A stretch of 64,000 nt of DNA, taken from contig NZ_JAMB01000006.1 of NCBI RefSeq assembly GCF_000521805.1, forward strand, positions 124,001 through 188,000, in the 5' to 3' direction. Both the position numbers and the translations under genes were made by a program. Of the stretch, positions 1 through 9,305 are shown one piece after another; position 1 is the first letter of the stretch, and the number at the start of each line of letters is the position of its first letter. The stretch comes from Marinomonas ushuaiensis DSM 15871. Lineage in GTDB: Bacteria; Pseudomonadota; Gammaproteobacteria; Pseudomonadales; Marinomonadaceae. The notes below the pieces were generated by a model. The model was not told the origin of the DNA, searched no databases, and was given only the letters and a program-made list of their open reading frames with translations.

Positions 1-1839
1 ATCTTCGAGAGCCTCTGATGTTGTTTTTGCCATTAGCTCATGAGTCCGTTCAATCATTTCATTGATAGAATCTCTAGTTTTATCCAACCTTGCCATACCG
101 ACACTTCTATCTGATTCCAATAATGATAAAGTGGAATCAGCCATCGTCTTTATATTCTCAATCTGATTTTGCACGCTGCTAATGTCATGCTCTAAGTCAA
201 TAGCAAAACGCCGACGAACTCTTTCACTTTCACCCTCTGAGGCCGAAAGACTAGACAACACCCCAACTCTTACTTCATTAAGTAGGCGATCAACATCCCC
301 CAATACAAACACACCCGAAGAAAGATCTTTCTCAACCAAAGCCAAGCGCTGCAACACCAATTCATAACCCAAAATCAAGGAGTCTCGAACCTGTTCTGAC
401 AACCAAGCCATATCATTAATTTCAACTTGAAACCTCTTCGGCAAAACATCACCAACTGCAACCAAATCGCTTCCTAATGATTCATTGTCGGTCGATCTTT
501 CATTAATTAGGGATGCTACATGCTGTAATTTAGTGATTTTTTCAAGAGAATTTGCTTGTGAAGATGAAACATCCAAGGCATTGAAAAGCATCACCACTTT
601 TCGTCGCACTATTTCTAAAGACTGAGCAAAACTCATATAAGGAGAGCCATCCCTTAGCAATCGAATAGGAATCCCCCAAACATCCTGCTCCATTAACTTT
701 AAACTGTGATGCAGAACGTCAAGTTCGGCCACTTCTGATTTTGGCTTAATAGAGATAAAGCGCGTCAAACTTTCCTCTTCAGATTTTAAATCAGACTCAA
801 AAGAACCAACTTCCAACCAATAAACACCATCATGCAAGTTAAGCTGAACACCCTCTTCAGCGAACAAAATAGAGTCCGCCACTCGTTCCCCTCTCGGACT
901 ATCGAGACCAGAATCGACATCAAACATAGCCTCGAAAAAAGAGCTATTTCTAAGCCAAATCCGCTCAGCTCCAGCACTCAACCAAGCAATATCCCCTTCA
1001 TTATTTATAACAAAGAAAGGCTCTTCAACTTTAGCCAAGGTGCTTTCTAGCGCCTTGTGCTTTTCATTTAAGTGATTAAAGTCAAAGCTCCGTGAAGCCA
1101 ATTCTTTATCAATATAATGAGCCAAATCTGTAAATTCATCTACGACATTACGCGGCGATTCAACCAAAGCATGACCGTGCTTATGATGATTTAAGGCATA
1201 GTGCAAACTTGAAAAACCAGATCTAAGTTGACGAACAAACCCTACCGACATAAAAATCACAACAAGCGCAATAAAAAGCAAAACACCAATAGGCACCAAG
1301 ACCAATCTTTCAATAAATTCTTGGCGTGCATACTCTAAATCAACACCAATCTGCAATAATTTATCATCCAAGACTTTAAGCTTTTCAAAAGAGAGATAAG
1401 CTAATTTCCGCTCTTCACCTGATAAAGGTTTAACATTTAACTCTCTTTGTGAAAGCCGTTCCAACAACAAAAAGGCATCAGACATATTCACTTCTGCGGT
1501 AAGTTGAAAATCTCCAATCTTACTTTCAATTAATCGATATTCACTTATTAACATTTGATTAAAATGACTTAAAGACGGCGCAGATATACTATCAACATAC
1601 GTCAGCTTATCCCCTACCAACAACAACTCCAACCAATGCTGCTCTGCATAATGAACAACACCTAAAAGCTCTTTGAGCTTCTCTTGTTGAGTATTTTGCC
1701 TTTCCAAATTAACGCTTATTAGTACATACAATCCAGCAAAGACTAATAACATCAAAAACAACAAAGCAACCACACTTTGCTGCAAACGACTAGTCAGCTC
1801 TTTTCTTGGTATACTAAACGGTGAATAGGGTGTTTTCAT
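1..1839 (-). CDS. PAS-containing membrane sensor protein (C-terminal part outside window)
   Basis: My own translation on the minus strand gives 613 uninterrupted codons from an ATG at 1839, running off the left edge. Hydrophobic segments lie at about residues 23-42 and 180-202, enclosing a helical periplasmic sensing region of about 135 residues. A PAS-like stretch follows near residues 240-330, then a long mostly helical, Ser/Glu-rich cytoplasmic part. The hairpin tip of a chemoreceptor, an H-box or GGDEF is not visible before the edge, so the output domain cannot be named. It lies downstream of fliJ in the same direction but behind a 345-bp gap, so it probably has its own promoter. It could be a chemoreceptor-like or histidine-kinase-like protein. 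Coding is certain; function is not. Confidence 0.75.
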   Translation of the reverse strand, partial: MKTPYSPFSIPRKELTSRLQQSVVALLFLMLLVFAGLYVLISVNLERQNTQQEKLKELLGVVHYAEQHWLELLLVGDKLTYVDSISAPSLSHFNQMLISEYRLIESKIGDFQLTAEVNMSDAFLLLERLSQRELNVKPLSGEERKLAYLSFEKLKVLDDKLLQIGVDLEYARQEFIERLVLVPIGVLLFIALVVIFMSVGFVRQLRSGFSSLHYALNHHKHGHALVESPRNVVDEFTDLAHYIDKELASRSFDFNHLNEKHKALESTLAKVEEPFFVINNEGDIAWLSAGAERIWLRNSSFFEAMFDVDSGLDSPRGERVADSILFAEEGVQLNLHDGVYWLEVGSFESDLKSEEESLTRFISIKPKSEVAELDVLHHSLKLMEQDVWGIPIRLLRDGSPYMSFAQSLEIVRRKVVMLFNALDVSSSQANSLEKITKLQHVASLINERSTDNESLGSDLVAVGDVLPKRFQVEINDMAWLSEQVRDSLILGYELVLQRLALVEKDLSSGVFVLGDVDRLLNEVRVGVLSSLSASEGESERVRRRFAIDLEHDISSVQNQIENIKTMADSTLSLLESDRSVGMARLDKTRDSINEMIERTHELMAKTTSEALED

Positions 1840-2184
1840 AATGAGTCATCACTTTCAAGCTATAATGAAGGCTCTTTAAAGCCAGTAACAAAATACAAAA
1901 CCATCTCTTCTCAATTCAATAAATACTTAACATGAGAAAGGAAAGGCGAGCGTTTATTTGATAAAAACATCTTAAAAATTGAGGGTATTGAATTAACAAT
2001 AGTTCGAAATGAAGTTAAAGCGATTTGAAACTTATCCAAATTTAACGGAGGCAAAATACAACAATCATTTATTGCCATTTTTAGTTAAAAAACAAATAAG
2101 AAAAATCAACCAATCCGTTGCTCTGATATATCATTCCTACCAAAATAAAAAGCTCGAGAATCGTCCAAAATAGCATAAAAAAAG
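1840..2184. other. Gene-free AT-rich spacer downstream of fliJ
   Basis: No open frame with a plausible start is seen on either strand. A weak 5-6 bp hairpin (ATAGC/GCTAT around a T-rich loop) sits at about 2170-2188 next to the fliJ stop and is followed by a short T run on the minus strand. It may be a poor terminator for the flagellar operon. The remainder presumably carries the promoter of the PAS sensor gene. Confidence 0.4.
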
Positions 2185-2619
2185 CTATCGCGTATTATCC
2201 AAAAAACGTCGCATAGCAAACTCATCACTTTGACGCTGCTCTTGCTTAGCCTCTACAGCCAATTCTGCTTTATAATTCTTTTCTTTCAACCAATCCATAC
2301 TTTTGGTTTTAGACCGGGTTTGCAACCAACGCCGCATACTCATATCCGCCTGCTGCTCTGATCGCCCAATAGCCGCTTCTTGCTGAATAATCGCTTGCTG
2401 AACACGGTCAACAAAGTGTTGATAATTCGTCGTTAGATAGGCACTTAAGCCAAGAAGATTACGTTCAGATTCATATTGACCAGCGTATTCTTTTAACTCA
2501 TTAAGTTTTTGAACATCATGCGCCACTTTCGCCTTATCACGAGCTAACTGTTGCGCAGCTGAGTCTTCTTTACGCTTTGCAAGATCGACCAAAACCTGCA
2601 TTCGTTGTGATTTTTTCAT
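2185..2619 (-). CDS. fliJ: FliJ, flagellar export chaperone/coiled-coil protein
   Basis: This 144-residue, highly charged, almost entirely helical protein has the usual length of FliJ (about 147). It has the FliJ pattern of an N-terminal MKKSQRMQVLVDLA segment followed by long heptad-rich helices. FliJ is the cytoplasmic stalk of the flagellar type III export ATPase ring. It sits in the FliI hexamer, contacts FlhA and escorts empty chaperones. It is the last gene of fliEFGHIJ here, 56 bp after fliI, which matches the gammaproteobacterial order. No odd features. Confidence 0.9.
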   Translation of the reverse strand: MKKSQRMQVLVDLAKRKEDSAAQQLARDKAKVAHDVQKLNELKEYAGQYESERNLLGLSAYLTTNYQHFVDRVQQAIIQQEAAIGRSEQQADMSMRRWLQTRSKTKSMDWLKEKNYKAELAVEAKQEQRQSDEFAMRRFLDNTR

Positions 2620-2675
2620 GCATAACCCATCTAGAAGTTAGCTAAATAGTAGGCTTTTTTACAAGCTAACGTCTA

Positions 2676-4004
2676 CTACCCTTTCGTCATTGCCGTCACT
2701 AGAGCTTCTAGACTTTGATCAATCGTAAAACTTTCAGATAAAGACTGCTGTAAAAAACTGCGGATTTCAGGCATCTGAATAATTGCCTGATCCAGATCTG
2801 GATCACTACCTTTAGCATAAGCACCAACAGAAATGAGATCTTGATTTTGCTGGAATTTAGAATAAAGCTGTTTCACCCTCATCGCGCCATACAAATGATC
2901 TTCACTGACAATTTGAGGCATAGCACGCGAAATAGAAGCCTCGATATCAATAGCAGGATAATGCCCTTCTTCTGCTAAACGGCGAGACAACACAATGTGG
3001 CCATCTAAAATTGCTCTTGATGCATCTGCAATAGGATCCTGCTGATCATCACCTTCTGTTAATACTGTATAAAAAGCAGTAATCGAACCGCCATCTTCAC
3101 GACCATTACCTGCACGCTCTACAAGCTGAGGCAACTTAGAAAATACTGAAGGCGGATAACCTTTTGTTGCAGGTGGCTCACCGACTGACAGGGCGATTTC
3201 ACGCTGCGCTTGAGCATAACGAGTCAACGAGTCCATTAGCAGCAAAACACTCTTGCCTTGATCTCGATAATACTCTGCAATACGTGTCGCAAGCATAGCC
3301 GCACGTAGTCGCATTAGCGCAGAATCATCAGCAGGCGAGGCAACAACAACCGAGCGAGACAAGCCCTCTTCACCCAATATTTGGTCAATAAATTCTTTAA
3401 CCTCACGGCCACGCTCACCAATCAAACCAACTACGGTAATATCGGCCTCAGTAAAACGCGTCATCATGCCCAGCAATATACTTTTACCAACACCACTGCC
3501 CGCAAAAAGCCCCAATCGCTGACCCTTACCGACCGTTAATAAGCTATTAATCGCTTTAATACCCACATCGAGCGGCTCACTAATTGGTTTTCGTTGCAAC
3601 GGGTTAATAACCTCACCATGCAAACTCACTGAGTCTTTTGTCTTAATTGGCCCTTTTCCATCGAGAGGCTTACCAAGACCATTTACCACTCGACCAAGCA
3701 ATTCATCACCAACTGGCATTCGACTGTCTTCAAGTAAAGGCCGAACCCTTGCTCCAGGCGAAATTCCATCAATCGCTTCGGTCGGCATGAGGTAAGTTAA
3801 ATCGCCCGTAAAACCGACGACTTCTGACTCAACCCATCGATTTTTTCCAACCTGAACAGAGCAACGATCACCAAGCGCAACGATACAACCGACAGCCTCC
3901 ATGGTTAAGCCAACCATACGAGTAACTTTACCTTCCAACTGAGGAGGTAAAGATACAGTAGACACGCCTTTTAACTTATTTAAACGCTCTTGGAGGGTAG
4001 ACAC
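2676..4004 (-). CDS. fliI: FliI, flagellum-specific export ATPase
   Basis: 442 residues, the normal FliI length. The N-terminal beta domain is followed by an F1-beta-like catalytic domain. Walker A is [11 protein letters not shown] at about residues 165-175 and Walker B lies in [12 protein letters not shown] near 253. FliI energises entry of flagellar substrates into the export gate and is held in check by FliH. The start is GTG at 4004 with AAGG seven bases upstream, inside the end of fliH. Only 3 bp separate it from the fliH stop, so translation is probably coupled to fliH. That makes the fliH nonsense codon potentially polar. Confidence 0.95.
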   Translation of the reverse strand: MSTLQERLNKLKGVSTVSLPPQLEGKVTRMVGLTMEAVGCIVALGDRCSVQVGKNRWVESEVVGFTGDLTYLMPTEAIDGISPGARVRPLLEDSRMPVGDELLGRVVNGLGKPLDGKGPIKTKDSVSLHGEVINPLQRKPISEPLDVGIKAINSLLTVGKGQRLGLFAGSGVGKSILLGMMTRFTEADITVVGLIGERGREVKEFIDQILGEEGLSRSVVVASPADDSALMRLRAAMLATRIAEYYRDQGKSVLLLMDSLTRYAQAQREIALSVGEPPATKGYPPSVFSKLPQLVERAGNGREDGGSITAFYTVLTEGDDQQDPIADASRAILDGHIVLSRRLAEEGHYPAIDIEASISRAMPQIVSEDHLYGAMRVKQLYSKFQQNQDLISVGAYAKGSDPDLDQAIIQMPEIRSFLQQSLSESFTIDQSLEALVTAMTKG

Positions 4005-4007
4005 AAA

Positions 4008-4649
4008 CTAGCCTTGATCAGAAGAAAGGTGACGCAACTCATTACACACAGCATCAAGGCGCTGCTCAACTCGCCCGTCAATATGAAAGGATTTAGAATC
4101 AATCACAAAACCTCCATTTATTAGAGAATCATCACTTTCCGTTTGCAAGGTCAGTCTATCTTTGACCCCCAAATCCTCTAGAACAGAAATATCATCAGGA
4201 TGAAGTCGCAACTTAATACGCCCCTCATACTCACCAATCTCATCAAATACTCTAGAAAGCTGCTCTTTTAAAACTTTATGGCCATCTTCACGCATTTTAG
4301 AAAGGCATACATTTTCTATCATCCTAACCATAGATTGATACAATATATCTTCTGCAGCCGCACGGCTTTCTTCAAAGGGATGGATGATTTCATTAGCAAT
4401 ATTTTTCAACAAGGCTTCAAGCGTTTCTAGTTGAAGCTGAGCTTCTTCTTTTGCTTTCACCTTACCCTCTTCCAATCCTACCGCGAGACCGTCTTCATGA
4501 CCTTTCTCAAAACCATCAATCTCACCTTTGGCAAAGCCATCAGAATGCCCTTTTGCATAGCCTTCCTCTTCCCCTTGAATAAAACCTTCATCATAAGCAG
4601 CTGAACGTATTTCTTCTAATTGGGAAGCAGTCAGAGGCTCATAAACCAA
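4008..4649 (-). CDS. fliH: FliH, export ATPase regulator: open part after an in-frame stop
   Basis: 213 residues if read from the TTG at 4649. The protein has the FliH hallmarks: a run of GxxxG-like repeats (EGFIQGEEEGYAKG and following, residues about 18-58), then a coiled coil, then the C-terminal domain that binds FliI. FliH forms the peripheral spoke that links the FliI ring to the C-ring. The frame continues in phase upstream across a TAA at 4683-4685 to an ATG at 4811, so the native gene was almost certainly 4008-4811 (267 codons). Downstream translation would need reinitiation at TTG 4649 or nearby, with no good Shine-Dalgarno. A truncated FliH would lack the N-terminal docking segment. 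A sequencing error is the main alternative. Confidence 0.75.
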   Translation of the reverse strand: MVYEPLTASQLEEIRSAAYDEGFIQGEEEGYAKGHSDGFAKGEIDGFEKGHEDGLAVGLEEGKVKAKEEAQLQLETLEALLKNIANEIIHPFEESRAAAEDILYQSMVRMIENVCLSKMREDGHKVLKEQLSRVFDEIGEYEGRIKLRLHPDDISVLEDLGVKDRLTLQTESDDSLINGGFVIDSKSFHIDGRVEQRLDAVCNELRHLSSDQG

Positions 4650-4682
4650 GGTATCTTGATCTACTTCTTCAGTCTCAACAAC

Positions 4683-4811
4683 TTAGTTCTTTTGAATTAA
4701 AATAGCTGGGCCAGACTCATTACGAGGCTTATTGCTATCAAGATGAGGAAGCTCCCATCGTTCATAAGCGGTTAACTTGCGCTCATTTTTTTCATCGTTT
4801 GGATCAGCCAT
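4683..4811 (-). pseudogene. fliH: N-terminal FliH segment cut off by in-frame TAA
   Basis: The ATG at 4811 lies 7 bp after the fliG stop, the expected operon spacing. It encodes 42 residues beginning MADPNDEKNERKLTAYERWE and ends at TAA 4683-4685. The reading continues in the same phase into the FliH body (VVETEEVDQDTLVYEP). The segment holds the conserved aromatic motif (YERWELP) typical of FliH N-termini, which in Salmonella docks FliH on FlhA and the C-ring. A single base change from AAA, CAA or GAA would give the stop. It is therefore a point nonsense mutation or a base-call error, not a gene boundary. Confidence 0.75.
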
Positions 4812-4818
4812 ATATCAA

Positions 4819-5832
4819 CTAGACCATCTTCTCAGAGCCGCCGCCGAGAGCTATTTCTCCGTTATCAGCAAGGCGCCTCGCAACAGCCAATATTTCTTTT
4901 TGCGCAACTTCAACCTCACTAACACGTACAGGACCTTTTGCCTCCAGATCGTCTTTCAGCATATCTGCAGCACGGGAAGACATGTTGTTAAATATCTTGT
5001 CTTGCATATCTGGATCAGCACCTTTCAATGCAAGGATCAAGGTTTCAGATTCCACTTCGCGAAGAATAACCTGTATTCCTCGGTCATCCACTTCCAATAG
5101 ATTATCAAAAACAAACATCAAATCTTGAATAGTATTTGCTAAGTCTTCGTCAACATCACGAATGGATTCCATTAACTCAGATTCCACAGAACTTTCGATA
5201 AAGTTCATAATATTGGCGGCCGTTCGAATACCACCAATTGTCGTTGATTGAGTAGACTGATTCCCTGAGAACTGACGTTCAAGAATATCATTCAACTCTT
5301 GCAATGCAGCTGGTTGCACCGTTTCTAATGCTGCAACTCGTAGCACGATATCAAGACGAACTCGCTCATCAAAATTAGCAAGAATATCCGCAGCTTGGTC
5401 TGGGTCTAGATAAGAAATAACAATGGCTTGAATTTGAGGATGCTCATATCTAATCACATCAGCCACAGCTCTAGATTCCATCCATTTAAGCGTATCAAGC
5501 CCTGTAGTACTTCCGCCCAATAGAATTCGGTCAATCAGACTACCGGCTTTCTCTTCACCAAGCGCCTCTCTTAGCATGTTACGAATATAACCATCCGCAC
5601 CCAACCCCAAACCCGTTTGGTCGCCAACTAGAACCAGAAAATCATCAAGTACTTTTTCCACCTGATGTCTCTGAATATTGGCTAACTGAGCCATGGTTGA
5701 GCCGATTCTCTGAACTTCTTTCGGCCCCATATGCTTAAGAATTTGCGCCGCATCAGACTCACCAAGAGACATAAGCAACACGGCTGCTTTTTCAACTGAA
5801 CTCAACTCTGAGCCTTGGCCTGAATTACTCAT
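4819..5832 (-). CDS. fliG: FliG, flagellar motor switch protein
   Basis: 337 residues, the standard FliG length. N-terminal FliF-binding, middle and C-terminal torque domains are all recognisable. The C-terminal part has the charged motor helix region (EVESETLILALKGADPDMQD...MSSRAADMLKDDLE) that faces the stator. FliG couples stator rotation to the MS ring and, with FliM and FliN, sets the direction of rotation. Its ATG directly abuts the fliF stop (TAA ATG), so the two are translationally coupled. This suits proteins needed in matched numbers. Confidence 0.95.
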   Translation of the reverse strand: MSNSGQGSELSSVEKAAVLLMSLGESDAAQILKHMGPKEVQRIGSTMAQLANIQRHQVEKVLDDFLVLVGDQTGLGLGADGYIRNMLREALGEEKAGSLIDRILLGGSTTGLDTLKWMESRAVADVIRYEHPQIQAIVISYLDPDQAADILANFDERVRLDIVLRVAALETVQPAALQELNDILERQFSGNQSTQSTTIGGIRTAANIMNFIESSVESELMESIRDVDEDLANTIQDLMFVFDNLLEVDDRGIQVILREVESETLILALKGADPDMQDKIFNNMSSRAADMLKDDLEAKGPVRVSEVEVAQKEILAVARRLADNGEIALGGGSEKMV

Positions 5833-7500
5833 TTATTTTTCCATCACCCATTGTTTAACAACTTGAGCAACTCGCTCTGGTTCTTCCGCAATTAAACCTC
5901 GAATTGCATTTAGCTGACGCTCTATCTTCTCAGGAGAACCCGGCACTAATATATCTTCTGCACTAACCAAGGATACCTGATCATCTGAAATTTCATCTGT
6001 TTCATCGGAAAAAATAGCTGCCTCAGTGTCATCCGCCATAGCAATTTTATTTTGGTCGCTAAGTGCTTTCAAAATTGGCCTAACGACAACAAGTAACAAA
6101 ATCAGGACAAATATTCCAACCAAGGTAGGTTGTAACAAATTCAGGAACCAAGTTTGTTTATAGAATGGTATTTCAGCAATTGGCTCAACTGGATCTGGCA
6201 AAGCAAAAGGCGAATTAATCACACTGACACTATCACCACGAGAAGGGTCATAACCAACTGCATCACGCACTAAAAGTGTCAAACGCCCCAATTCGTCATC
6301 ATTCCACGGCGTACGAACTAAAGCTGACGTTTCTGGGTTTAAACTTGCCAAATCATCAACCACAACAGCAACAGACAAACGTCGTACCATACCTTGTTGA
6401 CGTTTTGTGTAGCTAATGCTTCTATCTAGCTCAAAGTTACGCCTTGTTTCTTCACGTGACTGACCATTAGCAGGATTCGAACCACCAATAACTGCGCCAT
6501 TCTCATCAACCGATTCAGGTATTGTTACCGCTCCTGGAGGCTGATTTGTAAGTGCCCCAGGAATCCCACTAGTACTTGTTCCTGCACGGTTCTCTGTGAG
6601 TGTTTGTTCACTACGCAATGCAAGTAAATCAGGATTGTACTGTTCGTCAGTTTTTTCAATGGCAGTAAAATCTACATCTGCAGACACTTCAGCCTTAAAA
6701 CGTCCCTGACCAATAACAGGCCCAAGAATATTATTCACACGCTGTAACAGTACTTCTTCCACTTTACGAGCATAATCAAATTGCTTACCAGCAACAGACA
6801 GCTCTGAGTCAATATCTTTCTCTGTCAACAAAGTGCCACGTTGATCTACGACAGTTACGTCTTTATCACTCAATTGGGAAATACTAGAAGCGACCAAATT
6901 AACAATGGCTTCTACCTGGCTATGATCCAAACGTCTTCCAGGATAAAGCTCTAAAAACACCGAAGCAGAAGGTTTTCTAGTATCTCGTACAAAAACAGAT
7001 TCTTTTGGTATAGCAAGATGAACTCGAGCACTTTTAATACTTTGCAAGCTAGTAATAGTTCGGCTCAGTTCCCCCTCTAGACCTCGTCGATAACGAGTCG
7101 TCTCGACAAATTGGGAGGTGCCTAATGCTTGCTCCTGATCCATTATTTCCATACCAACAATGTTGTCGGAAACAATACCTGAACCAGCTAATTTAAGACG
7201 GGCTTGATGATAAAATTCAGATTCAACAAGCAACGCGCCTGTATTTTCATCAACTTTAAAAGGAATATTATTAACACTAAGAAGTTCAACTATTTGATCA
7301 GCATTGTAGTCTGTAATACTACTCAATACAGGCTTGTATTCTGGACCGTTACTCCACAACACTGCCGATAATCCTATCGCGATAGATGCAGCTAAACCAA
7401 CCATTAATGCAAGCTGACGAATAACAGTCAGCTTGTTAAAGCCAGTAACCAACTCTAAATAGAGCTTTTGCTCTGATTGTTCTGCAGGGACATTATCCAT
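5833..7500 (-). CDS. fliF: FliF, flagellar MS-ring protein
   Basis: 555 residues with two transmembrane segments (about 30-50 and 448-470) flanking a large periplasmic region. It holds two YscJ-like ring-building motifs and the ring-building domain 3, with a low-complexity Gly/Ser/Pro loop around residues 300-350. The short C-terminal tail is the FliG-binding part. FliF forms the inner-membrane ring on which the motor and export apparatus are built. It follows fliE with 27 bp between them. Confidence 0.95.
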   Translation of the reverse strand: MDNVPAEQSEQKLYLELVTGFNKLTVIRQLALMVGLAASIAIGLSAVLWSNGPEYKPVLSSITDYNADQIVELLSVNNIPFKVDENTGALLVESEFYHQARLKLAGSGIVSDNIVGMEIMDQEQALGTSQFVETTRYRRGLEGELSRTITSLQSIKSARVHLAIPKESVFVRDTRKPSASVFLELYPGRRLDHSQVEAIVNLVASSISQLSDKDVTVVDQRGTLLTEKDIDSELSVAGKQFDYARKVEEVLLQRVNNILGPVIGQGRFKAEVSADVDFTAIEKTDEQYNPDLLALRSEQTLTENRAGTSTSGIPGALTNQPPGAVTIPESVDENGAVIGGSNPANGQSREETRRNFELDRSISYTKRQQGMVRRLSVAVVVDDLASLNPETSALVRTPWNDDELGRLTLLVRDAVGYDPSRGDSVSVINSPFALPDPVEPIAEIPFYKQTWFLNLLQPTLVGIFVLILLLVVVRPILKALSDQNKIAMADDTEAAIFSDETDEISDDQVSLVSAEDILVPGSPEKIERQLNAIRGLIAEEPERVAQVVKQWVMEK

Positions 7501-7527
7501 TTAAAAGCGCCAAGCGGTTTGTTATGC

Positions 7528-7899
7528 CTAAATCGGCATATTCATGATTTTTTCGTATGCGTCGACAAGTTTATTTCGTACTTGTGTCATAGCTTCAAAT
7601 GACACACTGGATTTTTGCAAGCCAATCATGACCTGAGGCAAATCAACCCCTTCATCACCTCTTTCATAAGACTGAGCTAACTGTGTCGCATCTTTTTGCA
7701 ATGTATTCACATTATTCACAGCGCTTTTTAACATTTCTGCGAAATCTGCACGCTCAACAGCCTGAATTCCATCGCCTTCACCACCCACTTTGGCTACATT
7801 AGACACAGGGGAATTAGGCGCTTGAACTTGCGACCTCATATCCCGCATTTGGGACAACACCTGATTAATGTCTGGTCGACCAGAGATCATGTTACTCAC
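7528..7899 (-). CDS. fliE: FliE, hook-basal body junction protein
   Basis: 123 residues ending in the conserved FliE block VMIGLQKSSVSFEAMTQVRN, followed by a short helical tail. FliE links the MS ring and export gate to the proximal rod. It is the first structural gene of the fliEFGHIJ run and is preceded by a GTGAG Shine-Dalgarno. It is separated by 58 bp from flrC, leaving room for a class II/III flagellar promoter. I found no well-spaced sigma-54 site there. Confidence 0.92.
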   Translation of the reverse strand: MSNMISGRPDINQVLSQMRDMRSQVQAPNSPVSNVAKVGGEGDGIQAVERADFAEMLKSAVNNVNTLQKDATQLAQSYERGDEGVDLPQVMIGLQKSSVSFEAMTQVRNKLVDAYEKIMNMPI

Positions 7900-7957
7900 C
7901 TACAAAATATATATCGATACAGCTTAGCATAAAGCCAATTAAAACAAGATACAAAAA

Positions 7958-9304
7958 TCAATCTACATCTATACCACTTTCTCGCATTTTTGCGATTTTA
8001 TAACGCAAGGTTCTAGGACTAATCCCCAGTGTTTCTGCAACTATTTTGCGTTTACCGTTAGCATCGATCAATGCTTGAGCAATAATACGAAACTCGTGCT
8101 GCTGAACCCCCTTACCCAAGATAGAAGCAACACTATCTTCTTCAACCTCAGACTCCACCGTTGACGGATTCAAACTCATCATATCAAACGCAATATGATC
8201 TTCATTAATCTGCGCATTTGGGCTCAAGATTAAGGCTCGCTGAATAACGTTATCAAGCTCTCGGACATTTCCTGGCCAAGGATGAGATTCTAACTTACTT
8301 TGAGCCGAAGGTTTTAATATTGCGGCTGAAATACGCATTTTTGCCGCATGTTTTGCCAATAAATGCTGAGCTATTGGTAATATATCACCTTTTCTCTCAC
8401 GAATCGGCTGCCAACGCAGTGGGAAAACATTTAGACGGTAATATAAATCCTCTCTAAAACCGCCTTCACGTACATAATCAGCAAGATCACGGTTTGTCGT
8501 CGCAATAATCCGAACATCTAGCGGAATAGATTTTTTCCCACCGAGGCGCTCCACTTCCTGCTCTTGCAAAACTCGTAACAATTTGGCCTGCAGCCCCACA
8601 TCCATTTCAGTAATCTCATCAAGCAATAAAGTTCCGCCGTTGGCTTGTTCGAACTTACCCGCTTGAGATGACACTGCGCCAGTATAAGCCCCTTTTTCAT
8701 AACCAAAAAGAATCGCTTCCAACATATTTTCTGGAATAGCCGCACAGTTAATAGCAATAAAAGGCGCGTTAGGACGACTAGACTGCTGATGAATATAATG
8801 AGCTAGAACCTCTTTACCTGTACCACTTTCACCACAAATCAACACTGTAGAATCAGTGACAGCAACGCGCTTCGCCAACTCTAACAAAGCCAAACTAGAA
8901 GGATCTTTCGCAATAGGCTGACTATTAGATGACGGCGTTACTTTGACAGTGTATTTAGCAATGGCACTGAGAAGCTCCTCTTCTTGAAAGGGCTTTAGCA
9001 AATAATCGACAGCACCATCACGCATCGCCTCGACAGCATGAGCAATATCGCCATAAGCCGTCATCAACATGATTGGAAGTTCTGGATAAGTATCGATGAC
9101 ATGATGAAGTAAACCATAGCCATCCATTCCAGGAAGGTTTACGTCTGAAACAACCATATCAAACTGACCATGCTTTAACGCTATCACAGCTTCTTCTGCA
9201 CTATAAACCATTTTACACTGATAACTGGCTAACATCAGCGTATCTTCTAACGCCTCAGCCAACCCCTTATCATCTTCTACAATTAATAATTTCACATCAG
9301 ACAT
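7958..9304 (-). CDS. flrC: FlrC/FleR, sigma-54-dependent flagellar response regulator
   Basis: 448 residues in the classic three-domain layout. A receiver domain (1-120, phospho-acceptor Asp54 in VVSDVNLPG) precedes an AAA+ sigma-54 activation domain (about 135-365), and a Fis-type HTH lies at the C-terminus (about 405-445). The AAA+ domain has Walker A GESGTGKE and the sigma-54 contact loop GAYTGA. FlrC activates class III flagellar genes such as basal body, hook and flagellin once phosphorylated by FlrB. It is one base behind flrB, so the pair is co-translated. It is the only AAA+ enhancer-binding protein in this cluster, since the gene upstream of flrB lacks that domain. Confidence 0.93.
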   Translation of the reverse strand: MSDVKLLIVEDDKGLAEALEDTLMLASYQCKMVYSAEEAVIALKHGQFDMVVSDVNLPGMDGYGLLHHVIDTYPELPIMLMTAYGDIAHAVEAMRDGAVDYLLKPFQEEELLSAIAKYTVKVTPSSNSQPIAKDPSSLALLELAKRVAVTDSTVLICGESGTGKEVLAHYIHQQSSRPNAPFIAINCAAIPENMLEAILFGYEKGAYTGAVSSQAGKFEQANGGTLLLDEITEMDVGLQAKLLRVLQEQEVERLGGKKSIPLDVRIIATTNRDLADYVREGGFREDLYYRLNVFPLRWQPIRERKGDILPIAQHLLAKHAAKMRISAAILKPSAQSKLESHPWPGNVRELDNVIQRALILSPNAQINEDHIAFDMMSLNPSTVESEVEEDSVASILGKGVQQHEFRIIAQALIDANGKRKIVAETLGISPRTLRYKIAKMRESGIDVD

Positions 9305-9305
9305 G

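Noticed and set aside
2166-2190. Terminator directly after fliJ
   Set aside because: The stem is only 5-6 bp and AT-rich with a broken T tract; mentioned only as a weak hairpin.
7900-7957. Possible sigma-54 promoter before fliE (TTGGC...AAGC on the minus strand)
   Set aside because: GG to GC spacing is 11 instead of the required 10, and the -12 element is poor.
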